From: CAWINY01 sp963837635
Lineage (GTDB): Bacteria; Acidobacteriota; Terriglobia; Terriglobales; Acidobacteriaceae
DNA length: 64,000 nt
Reading direction: 5' to 3'
Assembly (NCBI GenBank): GCA_963837635.1
Contig: CAWINY010000006.1
Coordinates: forward strand, 744,001 to 808,000
Of this stretch, positions 42,585-50,693 are shown piece by piece. Numbering within the stretch: the first letter of the stretch is position 1; the number at the start of each line of letters is the position of its first letter. The translations under genes and the position numbers were made by a program. The notes below the pieces were generated by a model. It worked only from the letters and a program-made list of their open reading frames with translations. It was not told where the DNA came from and did not search any database.

Positions 42585-43869
42585 GGAACCGTAAATAAAT
42601 AACGTTTACATCTACTATCCTGATCTGTTATTACGGTGGGCATGGACTCGGATGCCCAGCTCGGCCGGTACTTTGCTGGCATGTGGCCGCATCTGGACGA
42701 ACACGCTCGGCGTTTGGTGGCTGCCAGCGAAGCTTTGGAACTGGGCTATGGCGGCATCTCGCGAGTCAGCCGCGCCTGCGGCCTATCGCGGGTCACGTTG
42801 ACCAAGGGTATCGAGGAATTGAAAGCCGCGCCGTTGGCCCCGGGCCGGATTCGCCACGAGGGCGGCGGACGACACTCGTTGACGTCCAGCGATCCCGGCA
42901 TGGCGCCCGCCTTGGACAGCATGGTCGAACCCACGGCACGCGGCGACCCGCAGTCGCCCTTGCGCTGGACCTGCAAGAGCGCCCGCACGCTGGCGGCGGA
43001 ACTAACAGCCCGGCACCACCCGGTCAGCCACACCAAAGTGACCCAACTCCTGCGAGAGAGTGGCTACAGCCTGCAGGGCAATCGCAAGACGGAGGAAGGG
43101 GATGACCATCCCGATCGTGACGCGCAGTTCCGTCATATCAATAGCGCCGTCAAACGCGCTTTGCGGGCAGGCGAGCCCGTCATTTCCGTGGACACGAAGA
43201 AGAAAGAACTGATCGGTAACTACCAAAACCAGGGCCGCCAGTGGCGCCAAACCGGAACGGCGGATAAGGTCAACGGACATGATTTTCCCGGTCCCGATGT
43301 ACCCCGCGCCTATCCCTACGGAATCTACGACCTGGGGCGCAACGCGGGCTTCGTCAACGTGGGCACGGACCACGACACGGGGGCCTTCGCGGTGGCTTCG
43401 ATTCGGGGCTGGTGGCGCGCCGACGGCCGGAACCTGTATCTGGGGGCACGGCGACTGCTGATCACCGCCGATGGCGGGGGTAGCAACGGCTGGCGGCTGC
43501 GACTGTGGAAATGGGAGTTACAGCGTCTGGCCGACCAGACCGGGCTGATACTGATGGTCTGCCATTTTCCGCCGGGCACGAGCAAATGGAATAAGGTGGA
43601 GCATCGGTTGTTTTCCTTCATTTCGTCCAACTGGCGCGGCGAGCCGCTACGCGATTATGAGACGGTGGTACGGCTGATCGCCGGAACGACGACGGCCAAG
43701 GGTTTGAAAGTGACCTGCCGCCTAGATCACCGCAAGTATCCCGTGGGGCGAAAGATCACGGATGAAGAGTTTGCCCATGTCAACCTCAAGCCAGACAAAT
43801 TCCATGGTGAGTGGAACTACACCATTCATCCAAGCAACTAGGTTGTAAACGTTATATATTTACGCCGCC
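42585..43869 (+). mobile_element. ISAzo13-family insertion sequence, copy 2
   Basis: 1285 bp, the same length as copy 1. The left end is GGAACCGTAAATAAATAACG and the right end (minus strand) is GGCGGCGTAAATATATAACG. It is flanked by TAA (42582-42584 and 43870-43872), a 3-bp duplication. Differences from copy 1 seen by eye are one terminal base on the left, one base near the right end, and one silent base in the transposase. It was inserted into the end of a Sel1-repeat gene. Confidence 0.9.
42636..43841 (+). CDS. ISAzo13-family DDE transposase (copy 2)
   Basis: A 401-residue transposase with a translation identical to that at 9888-11093, including Asp186, Asp279 and Glu322. The only coding difference seen is a silent c/t in a leucine codon near 42834. 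Its reading frame is intact and it starts at GTG. Confidence 0.95.
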   Translation: MGMDSDAQLGRYFAGMWPHLDEHARRLVAASEALELGYGGISRVSRACGLSRVTLTKGIEELKAAPLAPGRIRHEGGGRHSLTSSDPGMAPALDSMVEPTARGDPQSPLRWTCKSARTLAAELTARHHPVSHTKVTQLLRESGYSLQGNRKTEEGDDHPDRDAQFRHINSAVKRALRAGEPVISVDTKKKELIGNYQNQGRQWRQTGTADKVNGHDFPGPDVPRAYPYGIYDLGRNAGFVNVGTDHDTGAFAVASIRGWWRADGRNLYLGARRLLITADGGGSNGWRLRLWKWELQRLADQTGLILMVCHFPPGTSKWNKVEHRLFSFISSNWRGEPLRDYETVVRLIAGTTTAKGLKVTCRLDHRKYPVGRKITDEEFAHVNLKPDKFHGEWNYTIHPSN

Positions 43870-44523
43870 TAAGGCAAACCCGTGCGCTTCGGCCTTGCGA
43901 TACCAATCGACGGCCTGCGCGTTGTTCAGCGCCACTCCCTGGCCCGCCGCGTAGAAATACCCGACCTTGTATTCGGCTTCCGGTCGCTGCTGCTCGGCAG
44001 CTTGCAGATAGTATCGGAATGCGGCGGAGTAGTCCTGGCCCACGCCTCGGCCCTCCTCATACATTTGGCCAAGTTGGAGCGCCGCTTGGGTGTGGCCCTG
44101 GCTGGCTGCTCGCTGCAACCACTTGGCGGCCTGCGCGCCATCCTTCTTGACTCCGCGACCCGACTCATACATAACGCCGAGCCGGTACTCGGCGTCGCGG
44201 TGGCCTTGCGCGGCGGCAAGCTTGTGCCACTTGATGGCCGTGGCGGGATCCTGATTGCTCAATCCGACGTCGTAGATAACCCCCAAGCGGTACTGCGCGT
44301 CGGCGTAGCCTTGGTCGGCGGCTTTCTGGAACCACTCCCGGGCTTTGTCCATGTCGCGCGGCAATCCTTGCCCAAAGGCATACCTCATCCCCACCTTAAC
44401 CTGAGCTGCGGGATCGCCCGCTTTGGCCTGCTGCAGCTCCGTGGCGAGGCCACCTTGGCAGAAGGAGAAGGCAACGCTAGCAGTCAAAAAGACAACGATG
44501 CCCAGAATCGTTCTCATCTTCAT
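43852..44523 (-). CDS. Secreted Sel1-repeat (TPR-like) protein, C-terminus altered by ISAzo13
   Basis: A 223-residue exported protein starting MKMRTILGIVVFLTASVAFS (ATG 44523, GGAG 9 bp upstream). About five Sel1 repeats follow, e.g. GDPAAQVKVGMRYAFGQGLP, WFQKAADQGYADAQYRLGVI, WLQRAASQGHTQAALQLGQM and AEYKVGYFYAAGQGV. Sel1 repeats form alpha-solenoids for protein contacts. The last residues (GGVNI) and the stop codon are encoded by the end of ISAzo13 copy 2. Removing the element and one TAA restores an ending ALARVALKRMEP with a stop at 42549-42551. Probably still functional. Confidence 0.88.
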   Translation of the reverse strand: MKMRTILGIVVFLTASVAFSFCQGGLATELQQAKAGDPAAQVKVGMRYAFGQGLPRDMDKAREWFQKAADQGYADAQYRLGVIYDVGLSNQDPATAIKWHKLAAAQGHRDAEYRLGVMYESGRGVKKDGAQAAKWLQRAASQGHTQAALQLGQMYEEGRGVGQDYSAAFRYYLQAAEQQRPEAEYKVGYFYAAGQGVALNNAQAVDWYRKAEAHGFALGGVNI

Positions 44524-44596
44524 CCTGTTCGTCTCCGGGTTCTGATGAGGTCGTGTCAGCCTCATCCTGCATCAGCGAAGTGATTTGCGTTGCGCC

Positions 44597-45640
44597 TTAC
44601 TTGCGCGATAGCTGTTGCTGTGCCATGCGTGCATTGGCAAGTTGCTGGTCCACCATCTCTTTCAGGGTCTTGTAATCAACCGCCCCACTGAAGAAATGTC
44701 CGTTGACGAAGAAACTGGGGGTTCCGCCCAGGCCCAGGCGTTTCCCCTGTTCAAGGTCTTGCTTGACGGCCGCGGCCTGGATGCCGTCGTCCAGGCAGCG
44801 ATCAAAGTGATTGCCGTTGAGCTTCAAGTCGCGCGCCTGGCTTTTCAAGTCCGCTATATCGAATCGGCGGCGGGAGAAGAGCACATCGTGCATCTCCCAG
44901 AACTTACCCTGATCGCCGGCACAGCGGGCAGCTTCCGCCGCCTTTTGCGCGCGGTGATGCATCGGCAGGGGGAAATCCTTGTAGATCACGGATAACTGGC
45001 TGCCGTATTCCTTCTCCAGCTGCTGGAGGAGAGGATTGACTTGCCCACAATAGGGGCACTCGTAGTCGGCAAACTCCACCAGGGTGACCGGCGCATCCTT
45101 GGCGCCGCGCACGAAGCCGGCTTGGGTGTCGACCTCGGCCGCGGGCGACTCCAGCAGGATGTGTACCTGGGCCTGTTGGTGCAGTCCTTGCAGATAGGCG
45201 GCGCGCGCTTTGCTGCGGCGGAGCTCGCGAATGCGCTCCAGTACGCTCTGGCGCACGGAAGCGTAGGGTTCCTGCGTATCCAATCCCTCGTAAAACACTT
45301 GCAGCTGTTCTTCCGAGGGATCTTGGACGTTCTTGTAAACCTCGCGTTCCAGCAGCTCTGGAAGGGGCAGGTTCTTGGCTTGCGCTTGGCGCTGGAGCAG
45401 TTCCTCATCGATGAGTTCGTCGAGGGCTTTGCGTTGGCTGAGGTAAAACTGGTAGCGCGCCTGGAGTAGTTTGCCGCCTTCCTTTTGGTCCAGATCGGCG
45501 GCGGTTAGCCTGGCGCCATTGACCTCCGCGACCACCTCGGTGTCGGCGGAACTTGCTTGTCCATGGACGGCAATGGCCATGGCCAGAGAGAGGGCTATTC
45601 CCAGCCCGGCGAAAACTTGGGCAAGTTTCATGATCTGCAT
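44597..45640 (-). CDS. Periplasmic thiol oxidoreductase, SurA-like N-domain plus DsbA-like thioredoxin domain
   Basis: A 347-residue exported protein. The signal peptide is LAQVFAGLGIALSLAMAIAV. Residues about 35-150 resemble a SurA N-terminal domain (VVAEVNGARLTAADLDQ, ALDELIDEELLQRQAQAKNL). Residues about 175-330 form a DsbA-type thioredoxin domain with active site CPYC in VEFADYECPYCGQVNPLLQQ and cis-proline GGTPSFFVNG. It probably catalyses or isomerises disulfides in exported proteins, with the front domain as a chaperone-like holder. A minus-strand neighbour of the Sel1-repeat gene. Confidence 0.88.
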   Translation of the reverse strand: MQIMKLAQVFAGLGIALSLAMAIAVHGQASSADTEVVAEVNGARLTAADLDQKEGGKLLQARYQFYLSQRKALDELIDEELLQRQAQAKNLPLPELLEREVYKNVQDPSEEQLQVFYEGLDTQEPYASVRQSVLERIRELRRSKARAAYLQGLHQQAQVHILLESPAAEVDTQAGFVRGAKDAPVTLVEFADYECPYCGQVNPLLQQLEKEYGSQLSVIYKDFPLPMHHRAQKAAEAARCAGDQGKFWEMHDVLFSRRRFDIADLKSQARDLKLNGNHFDRCLDDGIQAAAVKQDLEQGKRLGLGGTPSFFVNGHFFSGAVDYKTLKEMVDQQLANARMAQQQLSRK

Positions 45641-45747
45641 TCCTCCCGAAAAACAAAACTAGATGGAAGTACGCCAGGCGACCGCTCCCGGGACACCTGG
45701 CGCAAAGCTGGTACCGGAGTCTATGGGAACCCCACGGTCAGCAAAAC

Positions 45748-46353
45748 TTAGTCACCCGTACCGCAGGAACAGACCCCTTGGCCGCTTCCCAGTTGGTTAG
45801 TTAGGGCGCACTGCACTTGCAGGTTCGTAAGTTCAGCAGTGGACAGCTGCGCATCCTCGAATTCGGTTTCCGTGGTTGGGTAAACGGTGTAGTCGCCGGT
45901 GCCCATTACGTCTTGGATGTGGGTTCCCCAGGCGCGCAGGGTGGGTTTGGGTACGACATTCGAGGTCGGGTCGCACTGACCAACCCCGGTGCCCGGCTCC
46001 GCGGAGATGATTTTGATCACCCCGTTGATGGGGGTATGGGCGGTCAACGCGTTGTAGTTCAAGTCCCGGAAGACAGAAAGCGTGCGGAGTCCATCGGGGG
46101 TTTCCAAGCAGCCGCAGCACTCGCTGAGTTGTTGATCCTGGTCGAAGACGTAAATCATCGCGCACAAGTTTTGGGCGCCGAATGTGCCAGGGTTGTCGAT
46201 GCGTACCTTGGCGAACGGCGCGTTGACAATATCGTTGTTGGAGAAATAGTTGACCTTGAGCACATCGCTGGTGATTTGGGCACTGGCGGCGCCGGCTCCG
46301 AGAATTACGAAACCGACCACCAGGGCAAGGGAGAACAACACTTTTGCCTTCAT
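45748..46353 (-). CDS. Secreted cysteine-containing protein, function unknown
   Basis: A 201-residue exported protein with signal peptide MKAKVLFSLALVVGFVILGA. The mature part is beta-rich: VLKVNYFSNNDIVNAPFAKV, NLCAMIYVFDQDQQLSECCG and GVIKIISAEPGTGVGQCDP, ending in a Cys-rich tail GVCSCGTGD. The eight cysteines suggest disulfides, and the neighbouring gene (107 bp downstream, same strand) is a DsbA-like oxidoreductase that could act on it. I recall similar proteins from Acidobacteriota but no function. Confidence 0.65.
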   Translation of the reverse strand: MKAKVLFSLALVVGFVILGAGAASAQITSDVLKVNYFSNNDIVNAPFAKVRIDNPGTFGAQNLCAMIYVFDQDQQLSECCGCLETPDGLRTLSVFRDLNYNALTAHTPINGVIKIISAEPGTGVGQCDPTSNVVPKPTLRAWGTHIQDVMGTGDYTVYPTTETEFEDAQLSTAELTNLQVQCALTNQLGSGQGVCSCGTGD

Positions 46354-46682
46354 TTCGACTCCTCCTTAAGCGCCATCAAGCTGCAGGGAGGCAAGAACAG
46401 CTCAAACGCGCAGCCCGGACTTTAGACGCTCTGCTGTGATTTGCAATTCTCCAGGTGTTTTACTTCAGAGTGCTACGTCCGGAAAGTTATGCCCAAAGGA
46501 GCTAATCGTGACAATTCCTCGCGAAAGGTTGCCAGCGAATGCGGGAAGGGAAGATGCCGGTGGGTCTGCCTTTTGTCTGGGCGGCGGTCATGTTCCCGCT
46601 GTGGCAACCCAATGCTCGGGGATGGTTCTCCGCACTCATCTCGTGCCGAGATATGCCGATAATCCAGGAAAGGAGGGCTCGA
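46354..46682. other. Gap between divergent genes
   Basis: 329 bp between the secreted-protein gene (minus) and the LuxR-type gene (plus). It contains open frames contiguous with the LuxR gene, but the strong ribosome-binding site at 46671-46678 places the start at 46683. No other feature is seen. Confidence 0.5.
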
Positions 46683-47282
46683 ATGGTCATCGGAGCTTCG
46701 GCATCGGGCTTTGTGCTGCTGGACACCTCTCTCACCCCGATCGTCTACAACGCGGAGGCGGTCAGAATTCTCACTTTTCCCACTAATCCCGAGCGCATCA
46801 AGCAGCTGCCGGTCTTTCTCGGCGACAAAGTTCGATTCAGCCTGGTGGATCGCCAATCGGCCGAGGGGGTGGAGTTGGTCAAGGAATTTACCTCCGGCAA
46901 GCGGCGCTATTTCTGCCGGGCCTTCAAACTGGATGGCAACGGCAAACTGGATGGCAACGGCAAACTGGATGGCAACGGCAAACTGGATGGCAACGGCACG
47001 GGCAACGGCAAGAGCGCGCCCCGGCCTTCGATGGCCTTGCTGCTGGAGCGGCCCGCCTCGGATGCGGCGGCCTTGAGCGAATTGTGCGAACACTTTGCTC
47101 TCACCCAGCGAGAGCGGGAGACGGTCAGCCTGCTGCTCCAGGGATTGACCAGTAAAGAGATCGCCAACCGCATGCAGATCAGTCCCAACACCGTAAAAGC
47201 GTTTCTGCGCATGGTTATGGTGAAAATGAACGTCTCCACCCGCTCCGGAATTGTGGGGCGAATTGTGGTTCACAGCTCGTAA
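46683..47282 (+). CDS. LuxR-type transcriptional regulator with KLDGNG tandem repeat
   Basis: A 199-residue regulator. ATG 46683 follows AGGAGGG by about 5 bp. The N-terminal part (MVIGASASGFVLLDTSLTPI then VYNAEAVRILTFP) resembles a PAS-like sensor. The C-terminal LuxR helix-turn-helix reads LTQRERETVSLLLQGLTSKE, IANRMQISPNTVKAFLRMVM and VKMNVSTRSGIVGRI. Residues 82-105 are four exact KLDGNG repeats, a flexible acidic linker, encoded by four identical 18-bp units. The hydrophilic repeat joins sensor and DNA-binding parts. The ligand is unknown. Confidence 0.85.
   Translation: MVIGASASGFVLLDTSLTPIVYNAEAVRILTFPTNPERIKQLPVFLGDKVRFSLVDRQSAEGVELVKEFTSGKRRYFCRAFKLDGNGKLDGNGKLDGNGKLDGNGTGNGKSAPRPSMALLLERPASDAAALSELCEHFALTQRERETVSLLLQGLTSKEIANRMQISPNTVKAFLRMVMVKMNVSTRSGIVGRIVVHSS
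46926..46997 (+). repeat. Perfect 18-bp tandem repeat, four copies, inside the LuxR-type gene
   Basis: aaactggatggcaacggc is repeated four times without a mismatch, followed by a partial acgggcaacggcaag. The period is a multiple of three, so copy-number change keeps the frame. Confidence 0.95.
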
Positions 47283-47342
47283 GCCCCGCACATTCCATTG
47301 CTGATTTGCAATTTCCGATTTTTGCATTGGCGCATTCCCCGA

Positions 47343-47377
47343 CCCACATCTGCCACAACGGGCAGATGTGGGGCACC
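47343..47377 (+). repeat. CCCACATCTGC-type hairpin repeat, copy 3
   Basis: Arms CCCACATCTGCC (47343-47354) and GGCAGATGTGGG (47361-47372) are followed by GCACC. It lies between the LuxR-type and PilZ genes. Confidence 0.8.
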
Positions 47378-47495
47378 GTCCCCTGGAATCAGAAAGCCCA
47401 GGATTGCCAATCAGAAACGAAAACGCTTCAGCGGAGGTTTGACGCTGGCTGTGAGAAGCTCCTCAGCTCGCCCGCAAACTAGCCTTTGAGAAGTA

Positions 47496-47864
47496 ATGCA
47501 CCTGATCAATTTACGAGCAGCCCAAGGCCGGGCATCATTGGTCGCTGTGAAATCCTTAGCGGAGCGAGATCGACGCCGGCAACCACGCTTCCCCCAAAGC
47601 CTCGAAGTGCTGGTCCGCCTGCTGCCGCCAGTAGCCTCCAACCAGACCAGCGCCCCGCCGCTGCAAGGCCGCTTGCAGAATGTCAATGCGGGAGGCATTG
47701 GTCTGCTCACCGAACAACGGTTGCCGGTGGGCGCGGTGGTGCGTTGCGATCTGGTCGTTACCGAGGACCTGGTGCCGCTGCCAATCCTGATGCTGGTTCG
47801 CTGGGGCAAGGAGCGCTGCGGCAACCCGGAGTCGTATATCTCCGGACTCCAGTTCCTGCTGTGA
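47496..47864 (+). CDS. PilZ-domain protein
   Basis: A 122-residue protein. The arginine-rich start AERDRRRQPRFPQSLEVLVR gives the R-x-x-x-R motif, and LQNVNAGGIGLLTEQRLPVG gives the second motif (N-x-N-A-G-G-x-G in place of D/N-x-S-x-x-G). These make a cyclic di-GMP binding barrel, ending YISGLQFLL. The first 20 residues may be an extension. Relaxed second motif, so c-di-GMP binding is probable but not certain. Small gene upstream of a methyltransferase gene. Confidence 0.82.
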   Translation: MHLINLRAAQGRASLVAVKSLAERDRRRQPRFPQSLEVLVRLLPPVASNQTSAPPLQGRLQNVNAGGIGLLTEQRLPVGAVVRCDLVVTEDLVPLPILMLVRWGKERCGNPESYISGLQFLL

Positions 47865-47912
47865 TGGCCTTCTGAACGCCCCGCGCCCGCCGAATTGTCC
47901 TAGAATCGGGCC

Positions 47913-48641
47913 ATGCAATCGTTCTCCTTCCGGCATGGCGTCGGACCCTGGCTGCGAGAATCGATCCGGCGGCGCGGACTGGCAGGCGCAGCGGGCCACG
48001 TGGCCGGTTCCCTGGTGAACCTGGTGCGCGACCTTACGCCCGCGCGGCGGCGGCTGCGCTTTGGCGACCTCGACTTCGACTGGGAGCACTACGTGGACAC
48101 CACCTGGGCGAATATCCCGCTGCGCACACGTTTGCGCGAGATGGTCTCCGAAGGGCAATACCAGCCGAGCGACCCTGGGATGTTCGCCGAGATCATGGAA
48201 AGGCTGGCCCCCGCGCTCGGCGATATTCATCCGTTTACTTTCATCGATTTCGGCTCAGGCAAGGGGCGCGTGTTGCTGATGGCCTCCGAGTTCGCGTTCG
48301 GCAGAATCATCGGCGTGGAGCTGCTGCCGGAGTTGCACGCGGTCGCAGTCGAGAATGCGCGCAAGTACAAGGCGGGAGCGCAGGCGGGCCGGATTCAACC
48401 GTGGTGCGGCGATGCGCGCGCCTTCCCCATTCCGCCGGATCCGTTGGTCGTCTACCTGAACCATCCGTTTCCCGCGCCCGTCTTGCAAACCGTGCTGGCG
48501 AACCTCGCCGCCTCTCTCCGCCAGCATCCGCGCAAGCTGGTACTGGTTTATGCCAACCCATTGCTGGAAGATGTCGTGCTCCAGACCGGTTTGGTGCGCA
48601 AAACGGATGGTACCCGACAGTACAGCGTGTTTGAGAATTGA
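47913..48641 (+). CDS. SAM-dependent methyltransferase, class I
   Basis: A 242-residue protein with the SAM-binding motif FIDFGSGKGRVLLMASEFAF followed by IIGVELLPELHAVAVENARK and, later, PLVVYLNHPFPAPVLQ in the place of motif IV. This is a Rossmann methyltransferase of unknown acceptor. Residues 1-90 hold basic helical sequence upstream of the fold (VNLVRDLTPARRRLRFGDLD). It is 49 bp after the PilZ gene in the same orientation. Confidence 0.82.
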   Translation: MQSFSFRHGVGPWLRESIRRRGLAGAAGHVAGSLVNLVRDLTPARRRLRFGDLDFDWEHYVDTTWANIPLRTRLREMVSEGQYQPSDPGMFAEIMERLAPALGDIHPFTFIDFGSGKGRVLLMASEFAFGRIIGVELLPELHAVAVENARKYKAGAQAGRIQPWCGDARAFPIPPDPLVVYLNHPFPAPVLQTVLANLAASLRQHPRKLVLVYANPLLEDVVLQTGLVRKTDGTRQYSVFEN

Positions 48642-48819
48642 GTGGGATACGTTCTCCGTTTACCGTTCCCCGTTTTCCGTTCTCCAACCGCGTTCTACGT
48701 TCCAGTATCCTTCAAGAAATGCAGTTTGTGACGGCAGAGAATCGCAACTGGACCAGGCAAAACGGGGAACGGGGAACGGAAAACGAAGAACGCTACAATA
48801 GGAACGAAGGAGCTGCCTC

Positions 48820-49476
48820 TTGAGCTGCGCCATTTGCGAGACCCGCAAGGAAAAGCGCTTCTGTCCCGCCGTTCACGGACAGATTTGTGCCCAATGTTGC
48901 GGCACCGAGCGCGAGGTCAGGTTCGATTGTCCGAGCAACTGTCCCTATCTCATCCAGGCGCGCGTGCATGAGAAGCCGCGCAGCATGGAGGAACTCGATC
49001 AGGCGGCCCTGTTTCCCGAGATCGCCATCCCGGAAGACTTTCTCTACCGTCACCAACACCTGCTTGGCGGACTTGCCTTCACGCTTGCCAAAGCCGCCAG
49101 CGGCGACCGCTTGCTGAACGACAACGACCTGCTTGGCGCCCTCAGCTCGCTGATCAAGAGCTGGCAGCGACTGGCCAACTCCGGCCTGATCTACGAAGAG
49201 TCTCTCCATAGCGGCGCGCAGCAGTTAGTGGTTAATGACCTGCGGAACTCGATCGAGCAGTTTCGCCAAGTCGAGAGCAAGCATCTGGGCCATTCCACGC
49301 TGAAGGATAGAGATGTGGTAACGGCGCTGGTGTTCCTGCTCCGCACCGCGGCCATGCGCGCCTCGGGCCGTCCGCGCTCGCGCGCATTCATCTTCTTTCT
49401 GTTCGAGCAATTCCCGCAAGACGAGTCGCTGATCGCCTCGCCGGACAAGGCGCCCAGCGGGCTGATCGTCCCTTAG
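48820..49476 (+). CDS. Cysteine-rich zinc-binding hypothetical protein
   Basis: A 218-residue protein starting at TTG 48820 with GAAGGAG 8 bp upstream. The first 45 residues hold eight cysteines (Cys3, 6, 15, 23, 26, 27, 37, 41; MSCAICETRKEKRFCPAVHG, QICAQCCGTE), likely two zinc sites. The rest is helical: LGGLAFTLAKAASGDRLLND, LVVNDLRNSIEQFRQVESKH and VVTALVFLLRTAAMRASG. I know similar proteins only as hypothetical. Its end overlaps folK by four bases in convergent orientation. Confidence 0.7.
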   Translation: MSCAICETRKEKRFCPAVHGQICAQCCGTEREVRFDCPSNCPYLIQARVHEKPRSMEELDQAALFPEIAIPEDFLYRHQHLLGGLAFTLAKAASGDRLLNDNDLLGALSSLIKSWQRLANSGLIYEESLHSGAQQLVVNDLRNSIEQFRQVESKHLGHSTLKDRDVVTALVFLLRTAAMRASGRPRSRAFIFFLFEQFPQDESLIASPDKAPSGLIVP

Positions 49477-50024
49477 CCGCCGATCCGGTCGTCGCTTCGG
49501 GCTCGCTGGCTCGGACCCTCCCGCTCACGAAATTGCGCGGCCGTTTTGCGCACCGCCTGCCCTTGCCGTGGTAAGGCATCGCGCAGCTCCCGGATGGTGC
49601 GATGGAACACGGGATGGCGCAGTTCGGGGGCGATCTCTGCCAGCGGCTCCAGGACGAAGCGGCGCTCGTGCAGCTTCGGATGCGGGATGACGAGCTGTGG
49701 CGTGTCCACAACAGTGGAGCGGTGGAACAGCAGGATGTCGATGTCGAGCACGCGCGGGCCCTTGGCGATCACGCGCTTTCTCCCCAGCTCCTGCTCGATT
49801 CGGTTCAGCTTCGCAAGCAGCTGCTTCGGCATCAGCGTGGTCTCCAGCGCGACCGCGCAGTTCAGAAACCAGGGCTGGGCGGTGTACTCCACCGGCTCCG
49901 TCTCGTAGAACGAGGACACCGCGGATACGGTCCCCAGCGCCGCCAGGCGCTCGATTCCCCGCTGAAGGTTGGTCGCGCGGTCGCCCAGGTTCGATCCAAG
50001 CGAAAGATAAACGGTCTTCTGCAC
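49473..50024 (-). CDS. folK: 2-amino-4-hydroxy-6-hydroxymethyldihydropteridine pyrophosphokinase
   Basis: A 183-residue HPPK of folate synthesis, transferring pyrophosphate from ATP to the pterin. It begins VYLSLGSNLGDRATNLQRGI, has SFYETEPVEYTAQPWFLNCAV, KRVIAKGPRVLDIDILLFHR (metal-binding Asp-x-Asp) and VIPHPKLHERRFVLEPLAEI. Slightly longer at the C-terminus than usual, with a basic tail. No folP or folB adjacent. Confidence 0.96.
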   Translation of the reverse strand: MQKTVYLSLGSNLGDRATNLQRGIERLAALGTVSAVSSFYETEPVEYTAQPWFLNCAVALETTLMPKQLLAKLNRIEQELGRKRVIAKGPRVLDIDILLFHRSTVVDTPQLVIPHPKLHERRFVLEPLAEIAPELRHPVFHRTIRELRDALPRQGQAVRKTAAQFREREGPSQRARSDDRIGG

Positions 50025-50356
50025 TATTTCTTAAGTGTGGGGGTTGCGCGTTTAGGTTGCAAGGGCGGATTGAGTGGAGATGCGATTGAGAGATGTTTTT
50101 CAGGAAATAGCTACTGGCTTTTGGCTCTTGGCAAACCATTTACCCGGTGGCCGCGCCGGTTCACGACTTTTGTCACAGCGTTTTTCAGCTCGCTCCGTAA
50201 ACTCAGCATATGTCCATTCCAATTGAAGCAAAGACTCACCACTTTTCCGGCCCAACCAGCCCGCTTCCGAACCGCCATCGCGGGATTGAGTTGGCCAGCC
50301 AAGGAGGGGATAAGACGTGCCCGAACTCGGCGGTGCACACGTTGGCGCGAAAATGG

Positions 50357-50614
50357 ATGCCCATCATCTTGGAAGAGCGATGCACAGGATGTGGCTCGTG
50401 TGTGGACGCCTGCGGTCCGAAATCACTTGCCATGGCGGAAGGGATCGCGGTGCTTGCGCTTCCGGATACCTGCGGAAGCGAGGAGCATTGTATTTCGGCT
50501 TGCCAGGATGACGCCATCCAAATGGCTTGGCAGTCCTACTCCGGAAACAGAGGCGTTGGCCAATGGCAAGATGAAATCGTACAGCTACCGGTTACTTCCC
50601 CGCACGAATCGTAG
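50357..50614 (+). CDS. Ferredoxin-like 4Fe-4S protein
   Basis: An 85-residue iron-sulfur protein. ATG 50357 starts MPIILEERCTGCGSCVDACG, giving C-x2-C-x2-C-x3-C of the first cluster (the fourth ligand here is followed by GP). The second group is DTCGSEEHCISACQDDAI with C-x5-C-x3-C, a compressed second site. Ferredoxins carry electrons. The frame is open upstream to 50210, but that part is unlike ferredoxin and rich in Pro/His/Ser, so the short form is chosen. No clear ribosome-binding site is seen. Confidence 0.75.
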   Translation: MPIILEERCTGCGSCVDACGPKSLAMAEGIAVLALPDTCGSEEHCISACQDDAIQMAWQSYSGNRGVGQWQDEIVQLPVTSPHES

Positions 50615-50693
50615 CTCAAGCTTTCCTGCGCCCGCGCCGTTCTCTGCCCTGCGCTAAAGAGCGGTAAAGAACTATGGTTCTGGTGTTCGTCGC

